NCBI GenBank assembly: GCA_029204225.1
Contig: CM055100.1
Span: 21,410,802-21,474,801, forward strand
Reading direction: 5' to 3'
From: Diphasiastrum complanatum
Taxonomy: Eukaryota; Streptophyta; Lycopodiopsida; Lycopodiales; Lycopodiaceae
DNA: 64,000 bases
In this document: one piece after another, positions 36,451-48,260 of the stretch
How the letters are laid out: each line of letters opens with the position of its first letter
Numbering within the stretch: position 1 is the first letter of the stretch
Notes under the pieces: generated by a model
Database searches by the model: none
Told to the model about the DNA's origin: nothing
What the model saw: only the letters and a program-made list of their open reading frames with translations
Made by a program: the position numbers and the translations under genes

Positions 36451-37560
36451 GTACCCTCAAGACATACATTATGATCTGCCATTATTGATTGATCCCTGAA
36501 ATGAAAAATAGCTTAATCGGTTGACAAATTTCGAATCCTCAACTTAAAAAGTGAAAATAATAACAAACTCTTATCCAACTGATTACATCTCAGTAGGTCA
36601 TTCCCTTTTTTAAGCTTCTTTCATTTAATCAGTACCAAACTGATTTAAAACAATGTCTAACTTTCACGGATCACTGAAAAATCTACAAAACTAGGAGTTT
36701 TTCAATTTTCATTTGTTATGGACCAAATTGTGAAAATCGATAAACCATCAATCATTCAGTTTCATAGATTTCATTCTATTCCGAACTTATTTCAAAACAT
36801 TCGGCATGCAATCAGACTTGAAATGTATTGATTTTTCCAAAAAAAATCACAAACATTTTTGTAAATTGCCTAGTAACTGGGAAATCAACTTTTTAACTAG
36901 TTTTTCAAAAGCAATATCCATGCATAAAATTACTCAGATCATCAGACAGTACCACCCAATATCTTGCATCCAAATATGCATACATGTTCAACCAATGATG
37001 TTCACACTGGACAGGTACACTATTGCTTTATCCACTGACATGCAATCAGAACATTATGGAAATTTTGCAAGTTCTATTCAAAAACTACCAAACTTCAAAC
37101 GACCATAACTTTTTCTACAAGAAACCAAATTGGAAGTGCATACAAAGGGGGAGGAAGTTAGAAAGACAACTTGCCACATCATGTAGGCTTCGTATGAGTA
37201 GTAAATGATTGAAATTGTAGTAGGAGGGCACAATTTTTTCTAGGTAATATCATCTAAAAACCCACTCCAGTCCCACATGCATCCAATCATAGGTTACAAG
37301 CACTCTTTTAAGGTTCAGTAAAGAGGCATAGAGGCTTCCATTAGGTCCAACAAGCAATCATAAACTCATATCATGCAAAAAATGCATTTATGGAGTCCTT
37401 CAACAAGCAAAACTTCAAGATATTGGTGCCTAAGTCTCCCAGATCCAAATTGGGTGCATGATGGCTCAAATCAGAGGAAATCCATCATAAAATTGGCCTC
37501 AATTGTCAAATATACAAATATGACCAAAATAGCAAAACTAGTTGAAATCTTGAACAAATG
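36451..37560. other. Degenerate sequence between gypsy fragments
   Basis: No reliable coding remnant. Possibly gypsy leader sequence, since it lies 5' of the minus-strand gag. Confidence 0.35.
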
Positions 37561-38400
37561 ACAGTTCGTTTAGTTCACCAATCCGATTAAGAGCATCTGC
37601 AACTTGATTCGAGCTGCCTCTTATGTAAGGGATTTCATGATCAAATTCTTGCATCAATTCGGCCCATTGGGCTTTCCTCCCCCGAAGATCACACTGATTG
37701 CAAAATACTTAAGAGGCTAGCGATTCGTATACACTATAAACTTACTAGCATACAAATGGTGTCTCCAAGTTTTAAGTGCATGGATATCAACAAATAATAC
37801 ATTTTCATGCATAGTATAATGCAACTAAGGACCATTGATTTTTTTGCTTTTAAACACTAATGGCCAATTATTTTGTAATAGAACTACTCCAATTGTAGTA
37901 TCGCTTGCGTTCTCACAACGTAAGGTAAATCTGGATCTACAATTTGTAACACAGAAGCTGAAACAACCCTAGTTTTAAGTTTCTCAAAGCACTAATTCAA
38001 TTCTTCATTCCAAAATATAGGCGGATTAGGTTGATTCCTCTTTTTCTTTTTATTAACAATTCCTTTTGTTATATTATTGAGCAATGCTACTACTTTAGCA
38101 TAATCCTCAATAAATCTCTGAAAGAAAACAAATGATTTGACTTTTCTCACAGTTTGCGGAATCAGCCAATCAACCACTATCTGACTTTAGCCTCGTCAAT
38201 CTTGATCCCATAAGCAATGATCTTATGACCAAGATAAATGAGCTCATGCTTAAAGAATTCACACTTAGAGCAACTCCTGTCGGAATTTCATCAAGACATT
38301 TCTCAAGTGTTCTATGTGTTCCTCAAAGGTCTTACTGTAGATGAGAATATCATCTAGGAATACTACTACAAACTTTTCCAAATATTTTTCGGCTTTTTCG
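37560..38400 (-). pseudogene. Second gypsy fragment: RT end, connection and RNase H
   Basis: Minus strand: a stretch homologous to 34330-34480 (end of RT, near 38340-38220), then RKVKSFVFFQRFIEDYAKVV (38150), the usual link between RT and RNase H, then AQWAELMQEFDHEIPYIRGS and NQVADALNRI (37670-37580), the RNase H C-terminus. It overlaps the first fragment in content, so it comes from a different gypsy copy. Many stops. Confidence 0.7.
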
Positions 38401-38505
38401 GCCTTCTACAACTTCAATTCACCAAAATCTTGGCTCTAACTTAAGGGATAGCTTCAAAAGACTCTGTATCAACTTTTGGAAAGCTCTACAAGGCATTTTA
38501 CAACA

Positions 38506-38722
38506 GGTGCGCAACCATTTTGGTAGTTGGCCACCCTTCCATATGTGGTTTTGGTTGATGATTATGATCATAAGCATTCATGTACTGGCGGCCTACTAGA
38601 AATGTAGGTGGTTGCCCTTCCTTCCACCATATCTCACTATGATTTTGATTAGTAACACACATATGTGGGTGCCCTACCGAAAGGGTAGCTGGCCGCCCTT
38701 CCATCTACTAGTTCACATTACA
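38506..38722. repeat. Spaced-hairpin array, CTACC/GGTAG type, second copy
   Basis: Colinear with 6186-6402 (for example GCGCAACCATTTTGGTAGTT and CCCTACCGAAAGGGTAGCTG). It stops shortly before the LTR at 38759. Confidence 0.8.
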
Positions 38723-38758
38723 AATTGGATCTCCAAATGCAAACTTCAAAAGGGTTAT

Positions 38759-39216
38759 TGTTACGTCCATGTCCAATATGTCAGATTCATAATAGTTCAT
38801 GAGGTGGATAGTTGGTACTCTAGTGCATAAGGTTATTAGTTATGCCACATTATTTCAGGCTTGGCTAGTAGTGTAATTAATAATCTTATGAGGGCCCAGG
38901 TGCTCTAATTGGATCTATGGAGCTTTTGCATGGTGTTTGATAGTTTTTGGTGCAAGAATAGGAAGTCAAATGCTTTTGATAGAAATAGGGAGATCCGAGA
39001 GAGAATATTCTCTAGATTTTGGAAAGTATTAAACTAAACCATCTCCTCATTGTATTTTCTGATTTCAGAAGCCAGAATCTCCTCCTCTCTTGAATTCAAT
39101 AACCTTGCCCTACTACTTCATTTTTTGGTGATTCATTGCTAGGTCCTCTCACTCTCTTGTGATTTGTCTTGTAACTAGGACCTTGAGGAGCTTTCCCTTC
39201 AATTGGTATCAGAACA
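38759..39216 (+). mobile_element. 5' LTR and primer-binding site of a plus-strand LTR element
   Basis: LTR 38759-39201, from TGTTACGTCC to CCCTTCA, followed by AT and the primer site TGGTATCAGAAC (39204-39215, initiator-Met tRNA with variation). Homologous to the inverted partial LTR at 33620-33976. It could be the 5' end of the gypsy element whose gag begins near 41600, but no 3' partner LTR is in view after 46308. Confidence 0.75.
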
Positions 39217-39789
39217 AGGCTTACGAAGATTAGAGATCTTGGAGTGGTGTTACTTTTCGTCGAATTTTTGGTGTAGATCAATTGGGATTCTCATCCAAGT
39301 GGAGAACAAGATGCCAAGTGGGTGAATTCTCTCAATTTCCATTTGCTTAAAATTCGTCTATCTCAAATTGTCCTATGGATTTATGGAACATTGTCCATGG
39401 AAGCCAATATGTGATGTTTTTTTGCTTATGTAGCTCAAATCTTTGGTAGATCTGAATTTTTCAGCAAGTGTACTTTCAGTCTAGGGATCATTAATGATGG
39501 AATTAATGATGCATGCCGGTTCTCTTCATGATTTACGGTTCTAGGCTATGTTTTTGATAAAAAAAAAAAAAATTGCTTGTTTTTCATGATTTTTTACTAG
39601 AAATGGATAGTAAGACTAAAATCCATCAAGATTAGATGTTTTAAATGGCTATAATCTTGTAAATTGAGTTGCATGTGTGTGAGAAAGATTTTTATATCAT
39701 GAATTTCCACTTTATGTAGAAGAAAAAACCAAAAAAGGGTCAAAATCATTATTTTTGCAAGTTTTTTCATAAAGTTGGATAATCACCTC
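39217..39789 (+). other. LTR-element leader, non-coding
   Basis: Sequence between primer site and the inserted hairpin repeat. No frame recognised. Includes an A14 run near 39560. Confidence 0.4.
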
Positions 39790-40450
39790 ACCTCACATTC
39801 AGGTATGGACTTCTATGATGCTACTTGGAAAGGTAGTAACACTACTTCTATGCAGTTCTTTAAGACGTTCGGAATGACACTTTTTACGTTTAAAAAAGAG
39901 TGCTTTTAAGTTATCATCTGGAAACAAAAAAAAAATTATATTGCAAATCTTTATAATCACGCTCCTTATCCTTGAAAAAGTTATGTTTGTTTAAAAGCAA
40001 AAATGCAGCCTATATAAGTGAGTCATGAATGGTTTTAGAGTTTGATTTTGAAGGGCTTGAATGGCATGGATTTGCCCAAGCCTTCAAGTGTTCAGATTCC
40101 TGAAAAAGTTACATGGGAAGTCCTTGGGGCTAGCATGGCACGGATCTGCCCTAGTACTTGACACTGTGATCAAAATCATGTCTCTTTGTACTTGTGCATG
40201 GATAAATAGCTTCTTATGTATCTTTACTCTGTTGTGAACTAAATACATTCTCTTCGCTCTTGCATTGATCAGTATGGCATCTGCCTTGATACGGTTTCGA
40301 TTCAAGGGCCAAATGTATTGCTATTTATAAGTTGCATGTTTGAAAAGACTAGACAAACATTTTGCTATTACATTCATGTTGATAAGGTAGTGAATTTTGT
40401 TTCGGACATGGATAACATGTTTGGTTGATGGTTAGCTTGCATTAGGCATC
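39790..40450 (+). repeat. Spaced-hairpin repeat element, plus orientation
   Basis: Inverse-oriented homologue of 3640-4320: shared CAGCCTATATAAGTGAGTCA and GGCTTGAATGGCATGGATTT. Hairpins GGCATGGATTTGCC (40063-40076), GGCACGGATCTGCC (40137-40150) and GGCATCTGCC (about 40275-40284). It lies within what may be the leader of the gypsy element, so it is probably a later insertion. Confidence 0.75.
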
Positions 40451-41599
40451 TTGTCGTGGCATGAATAGTGTTAAATCTGCATTTTAGGGTTAGTTTGGGA
40501 TTGATTTTGCTTGATTTGAGTGGATTTGCTTGTTTGAAATCTAATCTGATTATTAAACAGGAAAAGCTATTCAATCACCAATCTTAAGATCTATTTGGAT
40601 CTGAGATATCAGAGAAAATAACAAAAATCGGTCAAATCTGTCAAATTTGGTCAAAAAGAGACAAAAAGCGTCATCAGAGCTCAAAACTTTTTACCCTCTT
40701 TCAGGAAACCTTCGTCGAGTTTCAGACACCTTCGATTTTATTTATAGAACCTTCAGTTTGAGGGCGAAGATTAATTCCCAACAGATTTTCAGAAACATAA
40801 GAAAAACCACCAAAAAACATCGAAAATTATCAAAACCCTAAAAAATACAGAAATGGAACCTTCGCCCGATTCACTGTGCTTAGATGTGATTCAAATCTAT
40901 CTACTGCCAGGTCGGCGAAGAATAATACCAAAAATAGAAAGGGTTTTAGAGGAACAGTTGTCATATTTCTGTAAAAAAAGTCATTTTTTTTGCAAAATTA
41001 CCAGTATTATTCTTGATCCTTTGCCAAAACCTTTGCCGAGTTCTCAAAACATTCTATTTATAGAAAAATACTATTGTTAATTTCTTCTAAGATTCTTCTT
41101 GATCAGATCACAAAAAATCCTGATTTTTACCCTCGTCAGATTACATAAACTGTATTTTCTTGTGTCAGAAACCTTCGTCCGGTTTTCCATAGTTTTATCT
41201 GTGTCAGATCTTCCATCTGAGAAGTCGACGAAGGTTATTTCTCAAGAAATTGCCAGAAAAATGTTCAGAGAGTTTTTTTTTTTTTTCCAAAATAGCACTG
41301 TTGAACCTTTGCCGAGCCAACCTTCACCTAGAGAACTTTTGCCAGTCCTATTTTTAGTTTCTGATTTTTCAGATCAAGTCTCTGTCAAAATTTGGATCAA
41401 ATCTGATATATTCTGAGTTGGATTCTAAGAGATTTATCATTTTTGAGAAGTATCGATTGATCGAATTTCGGAAAGGTTTTCATCATATAGAATCAGATTC
41501 TTGAAAAGTGGAATAGAGCTAGCAGATCTAATTTGAGATAGTTTTTTGGAAAAATCTATATCCAATCTTATTATTGATTTGATCTAAATTTGTAAAGAT
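40451..41599 (+). other. Putative gypsy leader, AT-rich
   Basis: Repeated short phrases such as CCTTCGYCGAGTTT, CCTTTGCCGAG and CCTTCGCCCGATT recur every 60-100 bp, suggesting internal minisatellite-like duplication in a long untranslated leader. No protein called. Confidence 0.4.
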
Positions 41600-43168
41600 G
41601 GTTGCCCCTGGAGCTGCTCCTGGAGGTGCTCCATAGGAGGTCAATCCAATTATTGTTAGAAGAGCACCCCGATTGGATCTACCCAAATATAATGGATTAA
41701 CAAATCCAGTCAGATTTCTTTAGATCTATGCTGAATCCTGTGAGGTCTATGGTGAGATTTATCCTCAAGATAAACTTAAGCTATTTCCTATGGCCTTAAT
41801 AGGCGTAACACAAGATTGGTATTATAACCAAGATGAAACTGAGCGTACAGATTGGGGGGTTGTTACACGAGCCCTTATCACACGGTTCAAACTACGGAAG
41901 TTTATGGAAGACCCTTTCCGACTTTTAAGTAAAATTAAAATGGGAAAGCGGAAAACGGTTCGAGATTACATCGAAAGGGTGAAATGTCTTAGATCTGAAT
42001 GTGAACCTGAGCTGATTAATGAAAATGCCATGATTATGTGGTTTTTGTCGAGTCTACCTAAACGGATCAGACGTGAGCTGAAATGCCATAATGAGTACGC
42101 ACTTTTGCAAAATGCTATGGATGATGCGATTCGGGAGGAGGATGAAGATTCAGATGATGAGCCAAATGTCAGTATGTTGCCTTATCCAACAGGGCAGACT
42201 ACTACGACATCCACCACTATTGCATCAACGAATGCCAATGCTACTGCAAAAATGATGCTCAATGAGTTCGAGAAACTTGGGAAGACCCAGCAGAAACAAA
42301 TGGAAAAGTTGCAATTGCAATTGCAATTTGATGAGAAGATCAAAGCATTGAAAAATTTTCACGGAGAAGTGAACAAGGAACTTGAGAAGTTTGCAAAGAC
42401 TTTTCCTACCAGGAAAAATGTCTGGTGTTCTATTTGTACAGGAGATCACACAGTGAACGAGTGTCCTCAATTGAAAAAACGAATGGAAATCAGTGTTTGC
42501 CATCTGTATAATTCACCTGACCATGAGACTGCTTTTTGCAACTTCAACCCTCGGATAATTCAGCAATGGTATGCCCAGATGGGATATCGAGATCCACAGT
42601 ATGGAGGAAATCCAGCAGCAAGACTACGACAATCTACTCTTGGATACCCAGAACGTCTAGCTTTTCCTGCCCCACCAAAACACTCTGCTCTTCCTGCCAA
42701 TTTGATGGAACCAGAACCTTACAGAAGTGCTGAGCAATGGAGCTATGGTAATGATCAAGAAGGTGGATCTTCTAAACAGTATGCCATTTATGCTGCCGCT
42801 CAACAATAAGCCTCGAGAAATTGGGCCAGAGCACCACTTGGATGCTTTGCATGTGGAGAAAATCACAGAGCTGCAAAATGCCTAATTAAAGGAAAATTTG
42901 TACCATTCTGTCATGATTGTGGATATGGGCATTGCTATAAAGACTATCCAGCAAGACCGAAGCCACCACCAGCTGCAGCACCTGTAAATTTGATAAGAAT
43001 CAAGCAAGGATCAGTAGCTCAGAATAAACCAACTACACCCTTGATGGTGGTCACCAGAGCACAAAAGCAAAAAGAACCAGTAGTGGATCCAGTACCTGCT
43101 GATTCTATACCATTGAACGATACACCAACAGCTTCGGGAGTCTATCCAAATCTTAATGCAGAAAAATG
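41600..43168 (+). pseudogene. Ty3/gypsy gag with zinc knuckles
   Basis: The frame from about 41600 has a stop near 41634 and another near 41720, then is open from 41790 to 42809. It shows PRLDLPKYNGLTNPVRFL, WYYNQDETERTDWGVVTRAL and FRLLSKIKMG, typical of retrotransposon gag, and a first Cys-rich motif (CSICTGDHTVNECP, near 42430). After a stop at 42807-42809 the same frame carries two further knuckles (CFACGENHRAAKC near 42840 and CHDCGYGHCYKDYP near 42910). Decayed but recent enough to keep long frames. Confidence 0.75.
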
Positions 43169-43181
43169 AATATATCAGGAT

Positions 43182-43778
43182 ATGAGACAGTGGATTAAAC
43201 ATCTGCAAGAAGAAGAGGAACTTGAAGCTGCTAAAGTAACAGCTGAAGTTCGGTCTTCACCATTGCAGCCTCCAAGAAATTTACGTACAGATATGAATGA
43301 TCAATTACATCATCACGAAGAACCCTTCAAGATGACTGAATCGGAAGCACCGCATACAGAATTACTCATGAACATTTGGTCTAGCAAGATCAATATTTCA
43401 TTGGGAGAGTTCCTAAAGTTGGTGCCAAAAGTAAAAAAAGTCTTAGCGCAAAAGTTAGCTCAAGAAGAACCAGAAGTCCATCAGGAGCCATTTTTTTGTG
43501 TTGGATTTGAAGAATCTAACGATGTACTCCATGTTGGAGCCGCTTGGGAAAGTGAACAAAAGAATATCACTCTACCGATACAACATAGACAATTTTCTAA
43601 AGAAGCAACCGTGATAGATGGCGATTCAGGAGTTAACCTGATTTCTACAAAGCTACGTACAAAATGGGGCCTTACAAAGATTAAGCCTACTACTTTTGCT
43701 ATTAAGCTAGCTGATCAAACGACAATTCGTCCACGAGGAATGGTAGAAGATATACTTGTTAGGATTGCAGGAGTATAG
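43182..43778 (+). pseudogene. gypsy aspartic protease region
   Basis: Open frame of about 198 residues. The protease active site appears as ATVIDGDSGVNLIS near 43612-43655 (usual core D-S/T-G), followed by an ADQTTIRPRG-like flap region. It continues from gag in the same orientation and is separated by stops. Confidence 0.65.
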
Positions 43779-44419
43779 TTCATCATTACTTTCGTCGTGA
43801 TGGACTTACCAGAAGCACCAAATGTCTACCGAGTTCTCTTAGGACGTCCATGGTTATGAGTTGCGCAAGTAATTCATAACTAGGGTACCGGAAAAATCAC
43901 TTTTGAAAATCGTGAACGTGCAGTTAAAGTTGATCCTACAACTTGGACTATCAGACCAGTGGTTCAAAAAGCGGATGACGATTCATCAACAACGGATCAC
44001 ACTTGTGATCGACCAGAGAAAAAATTGGGAGTTCACTACGATTCTCAAATGGATACTGTCAATTGGAATGAAGCTCTTGCAACAATTGATTGTACATCAA
44101 GATATATGTGTCAACAAGATATTCAATCAGAGTTGAGCGAGATTTCCTTATTAGATCGAACATTGGATACGCCAATCACGTTTCTACTAAATGTGCTGAA
44201 TGTAGCCTGGACATCAACGGAACCTATACCAGATCCAATTGAGGATGATCTCATACCAGTGAGCCATGTCTTAACTTATGATGGCAATGCAGAACTTACG
44301 TATGAGCAGATTCTACATCATATGAATCTGACTAGATTTGGAGTGCGTAATGTTCCTGATGAACCAACAATCAAATCGTCCAAAGCAATTATATTGAGGG
44401 AGAAAGGATCACAGGTTCG

Positions 44420-45727
44420 ATGACGAAGAAACAAGCTAAGCAACATTATAATACGGTCCTGAAATGGGAAAATCCCCCTCAAAAGATCGATTCAAAGGAA
44501 GTTCCACCTCTATTGGATAAAGGCAAAGGAAAAGTCAAAAATGATTCTTCAAGTCAGATTTCTAGCAAGACATCATCGTCTAGGAAGTCTTCACCTGTGA
44601 AGAAAGATTTATCATCCCGAAAGTCATCACCTCCACGATCAATTCCTGCTAAGAAGGCTAAACGAAGATCCAAGACAAGTCATTTCGAAAAAGAACAAGC
44701 AAATGTAGTCCAGCATGATATGTCAGAGCATTTTAAACTTTATACACTGGATGATGTGGTTATCATGTTACCTAAAGCACATCATGAACCTGAAGAATAC
44801 ATGCCGGAATCTAAAGAGATCTACAATGGCCCAGCTAGGACGCAGCCAATAAATCTTGCTGAACCAAGAGAACCGGAAAAGATTGTACAAGTGGGATCAC
44901 AACTTACTCCTGAACAGTATCAAGCACTCCATTTGTTACTTATTAAGTATCAAGATTGCTTTGCATGGACTTATCAGGATTTGAAGGGTATTCCGACATC
45001 AGTGATTGAACATACCATACCTTTAGTACCTGATATAGTTCCAAAGGTTACAAAGTTCTATCGCTGTAATCCTAATGTGGCAGATCTGATAAAGAAAGAA
45101 CTTCAGAGATTGCTTGATGTCGATTTCATTTATGAGATCGAGCATACAGAATGGATTTCACTAATTGTCATTGTTCCTAAGAAAAATGAGAAATTGCAAA
45201 TCTGTGTGAATCTCAAAGCATTGAATAAAGTGACACGGAAGGATCACTTTCCGTTACCTTTTACTGAAAGCATTTTGGATCGCCTTGTTGGAGCGGAAGC
45301 TTATAGTTTCCTGGATGGATTTAGTGGTTACAACCAGGTTAAGATTGCACCTGCCGATCATCACAAAACTGCTTTTGCAACAAAATGGGACACCTATGCT
45401 TACAAAGTAATGTCGTTTGGACTCTGTAATGCACCAAGTTCATTCCAAAGAGTAATGCAATTTGCCTTTAAAGATTATCTGCAGAAATTTCTTGAAATTT
45501 ACTTGGACGACTTGGGAGTTCATAGTACAGATACAGACCACCTGGATCGATTAGAGAAAGTATTTGAAAGATGCCGCAAATATCAGATTTCTCTAAATCC
45601 AAAAAAATGCCAGATATGGGTTTCGCACAGAGTTGTGCTTGGACATGTGATATCAAGACATGGTATTGCCACCGATTATTCTAAGATCAAAGTTATTGTG
45701 GAATTGCCACCGCCAACAACAATTTGA
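44420..45727 (+). pseudogene. gypsy reverse transcriptase
   Basis: An open frame of 435 residues. N-terminal Ser/Lys-rich linker, then RT: VPKVTKFYRCNPNV, IVPKKNEKLQICVNLKALNK, FSGYNQVKIAP, FGLCNAPSSFQRVM and the catalytic box EIYLDDLGVHS (near 45500, YxDD with Leu), then GHVISRHGIATDYSKI. The frame starts by chance within an older polyprotein. The preceding 43903-44423 stretch, with frames around LIPVSHVLTYDGNAEL, is the linker between protease and RT. Confidence 0.85.
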
Positions 45728-46308
45728 GGAGTTTATGTGTTTATGGGTCATGCGAACTACTATCGAATTTTTATGTGTGGATTTAGCACGACCTATATAC
45801 AAATTAACTATTGTTCCTATTTGGACAGTAGAGGCGTTAGAAGCCTTTGAAAAGTTAAAAAAAAGCATTAACTTCAACACCAATACTGCATTCTCCAGAT
45901 TGGACATTGGAGTTTCATGTTCATACGAATGCTTCAAAATACGCCATTGGATCAGTTTTGACGCAGCCAGGTGACTATAAGAAGGATTATCCTATATGAT
46001 TTGCAAGCAGACAGCTTACAGATCCAGAGAAGAATTATTCAACAACAAAACATGAAGCGCTAGCCATGATTTTTTCTGTTCGGAAATTTCGTCACTACCT
46101 CATGGAAACGCACTTTGCATTTTCTATGGATCATCAACCGTTACTTTACTTGGTAAACAAGACATGTAATACTGGACGTATTGCAAGATGGTTATTATTA
46201 TTGACTCAATTTGACTTTCGAATTGTGGTTCGAAAGGAAAAGCAACATTATCTAGCCGATCACGATTCGCGAATTGAATCCGCACCAATTAATACAAAGC
46301 TTGATTGA
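45728..46308 (+). pseudogene. gypsy connection and RNase H
   Basis: Frameshifted continuation of pol: HTNASKYAIGSVLTQPGDYK near 45922, FASRQLTDPEKNYSTTKHEA near 46000, then an open frame 46066-46308 with MDHQPLLYLV, ARWLLLLTQFDF and ADHDSRIES (RNase H end). No integrase follows. The next element begins at 46355. Confidence 0.8.
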
Positions 46309-46354
46309 TATTTGCAATTTGCATTCCATCGTTTAATGAAAATTTTCACTTCAG

Positions 46355-48090
46355 TGGTATCAGAGCACCTGTCATAGTCTAACATAGCCGCAAAGTTATC
46401 AGATCCAAGAGGCTAAGCATTCAAACAAAGAACCATCAACAAGTGAGAACACAATTCACAACAATGGCTTCAATAAGCAGCATACAATCCAAGATCTATA
46501 CAATCCTCAATTCATCAGGATCTAACTTCCTAGCATGAAAGGTTAAGACCTCGTTGATACTAAAGGGAGAAGGATTATTTCCCTGGGTCGATGGCACTGA
46601 GGAAATGCCTACAACTACAGGCAAGGAACTACGCAAATGGAGGGAGAAGAATGACAAGGCAATAGCCGTGTTATCTTCATCCATCAAGGATAGCCTAACT
46701 CTTGACCTGGCTACAATCTCCAAAGCAAAAGAGATGTGGGATACATTACTCACAAGATTTCAAACGAAATCACACAGTCGGATCATGCTGCTCAAAGATT
46801 AGCTGACAAACCTGTAGTGGGATGGTAAAGACCTCACTTCCTTCATTAGGAAGATGAAGGATCTACTTTTTTCACTACACAATTCTGGAGCAAAAAATGC
46901 AGTATCAGTAGAGAAGTAGCATACTTATCTTTTGAGAGTATTACAAAGATCCTTCCAGACAACCTGAGCGCTGCTAGCAAAAGATCCTACAATGACACTC
47001 GAAAAGGTAGTTGTCGAGATTCGAGAAAAAGTTGAAGCTCGAGAGCACCTTGATCACAAGGATGCTTCTAACCAAGCCCTGTACAATAACAAGGAGAAAG
47101 CAAAGAAGCAATTCAGGCCTAAGAGGGAGTCAGATCGAAGGCATGATCAAGATCAGCAAGCAGAAAGAGCCAACAAAGGCAAATGGAAGAACAAAGGAAG
47201 GTTGAAACAACAGAGTGGAGACAAGAAGACGTGCATGAGATGCAAATGCGAAGGACATATTGTCGATTCATGTTGGCTAAATAAAAAAATCGAGTGCAAA
47301 GAAAGATCGAATCACGAAAATTCGACTGCCTACATTTGTGCAAACATGTGTGCGGTATCAACATCTAACACACAGGAGGTAATCCTTGATTCAAGAGCTA
47401 CCTCGCACTTCGTTACATCAAGACAGATCATGTTTAATTTTTGAAATACAGATCCATCAAGATTTATCATTCTTGAATGGTATTGATTCACTATGGCTCA
47501 ACACAAACGACAGAGACAGACGACTCGAAGATGTTTCGTTCGTGCCTACATTGCAGCGGGACTTGCTATCAGTGGCAAGAATAGCTGATGCAAGGATGTG
47601 TGTGATTTTTTCAGACGAAGCATGCAATGTTGTTGATGCAAGTACCAGTAGACTAATCACTCAAGGTAGAAGAAAAGACAATCTGTATCACTTGAAGGTA
47701 TGCCTACCTACAAATCAAGTGCATCAGACTCATGATGATTCGCCAGATACTCTATGGCACAGGAGACTATGCCATATGAATTCAATGGCACTATATCAAG
47801 CAAGCCACCATGGAGCAATCATAGGGGTGAGCATCTTGAATGCAACAAGTTCGATGACTTGTGATGCATGTTTGAAGGGTAAGATGTCACATACTTTTGT
47901 CAAAGTCTCCTACAGAACTACAAAGATTCTGGAGATTGTACATTCAGACATTTGTGGACCTTTCAACGTGATCAGCAAGAAGTAGACCATTGTGGCTCAG
48001 TCATCCTACGAAGTAGAGTACGTTGCAATAGCAAAGATGGCTAATGAAATCATTTGGCTCAAACAGTTCCTTGACGAATTGGGCGAGACA
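46355..48090 (+). pseudogene. Internally deleted Ty1/copia element
   Basis: Begins with primer site TGGTATCAGAGCACC (46355-46369) with no LTR before it. Gag follows from about 46465 (MASISSIQSKIYTIL; LTLDLATISKAKEMWDTLL), then knuckle CMRCKCEGHIVDSC (near 47234), a protease site altered to DSRATSHFV (47388), and pre-integrase LWHRRLCHMNSM...CDACLKGKMSH with the integrase start EIVHSDICGPF (47935-47970). At about 47985 it jumps directly to the RNase H end (AQSSYEVEYVAIAKMANEII), so the integrase core and the whole RT are gone. Frameshifts and stops are frequent. Confidence 0.85.
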
Positions 48091-48092
48091 AC

Positions 48093-48260
48093 AAAGCGAA
48101 AATGTTCACGAACATCTTGACGAAAAGACACGAAGCGAAAATGTTCGTGAACATCCTGACGAAAAGACACGAACGTGAAATGTTCGCGAAAGAAAAATGT
48201 TCACGATACTACAGGAGAAAGTCAGACGACACGAAAGTCAAATGACTCGAAGCGACACGA
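48093..48260 (+). repeat. 39-bp tandem repeat with palindromic core
   Basis: Two and a half units of GCGAAAATGTTC(AC/GT)GAACATC(T/C)TGACG followed by AAAAGACACGAA. The core ATGTTCACGAACAT changes to ATGTTCGTGAACAT in unit 2, remaining a hairpin. Located just after the RNase H remnant, in the 3' untranslated part of the deleted copia element. Confidence 0.75.
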
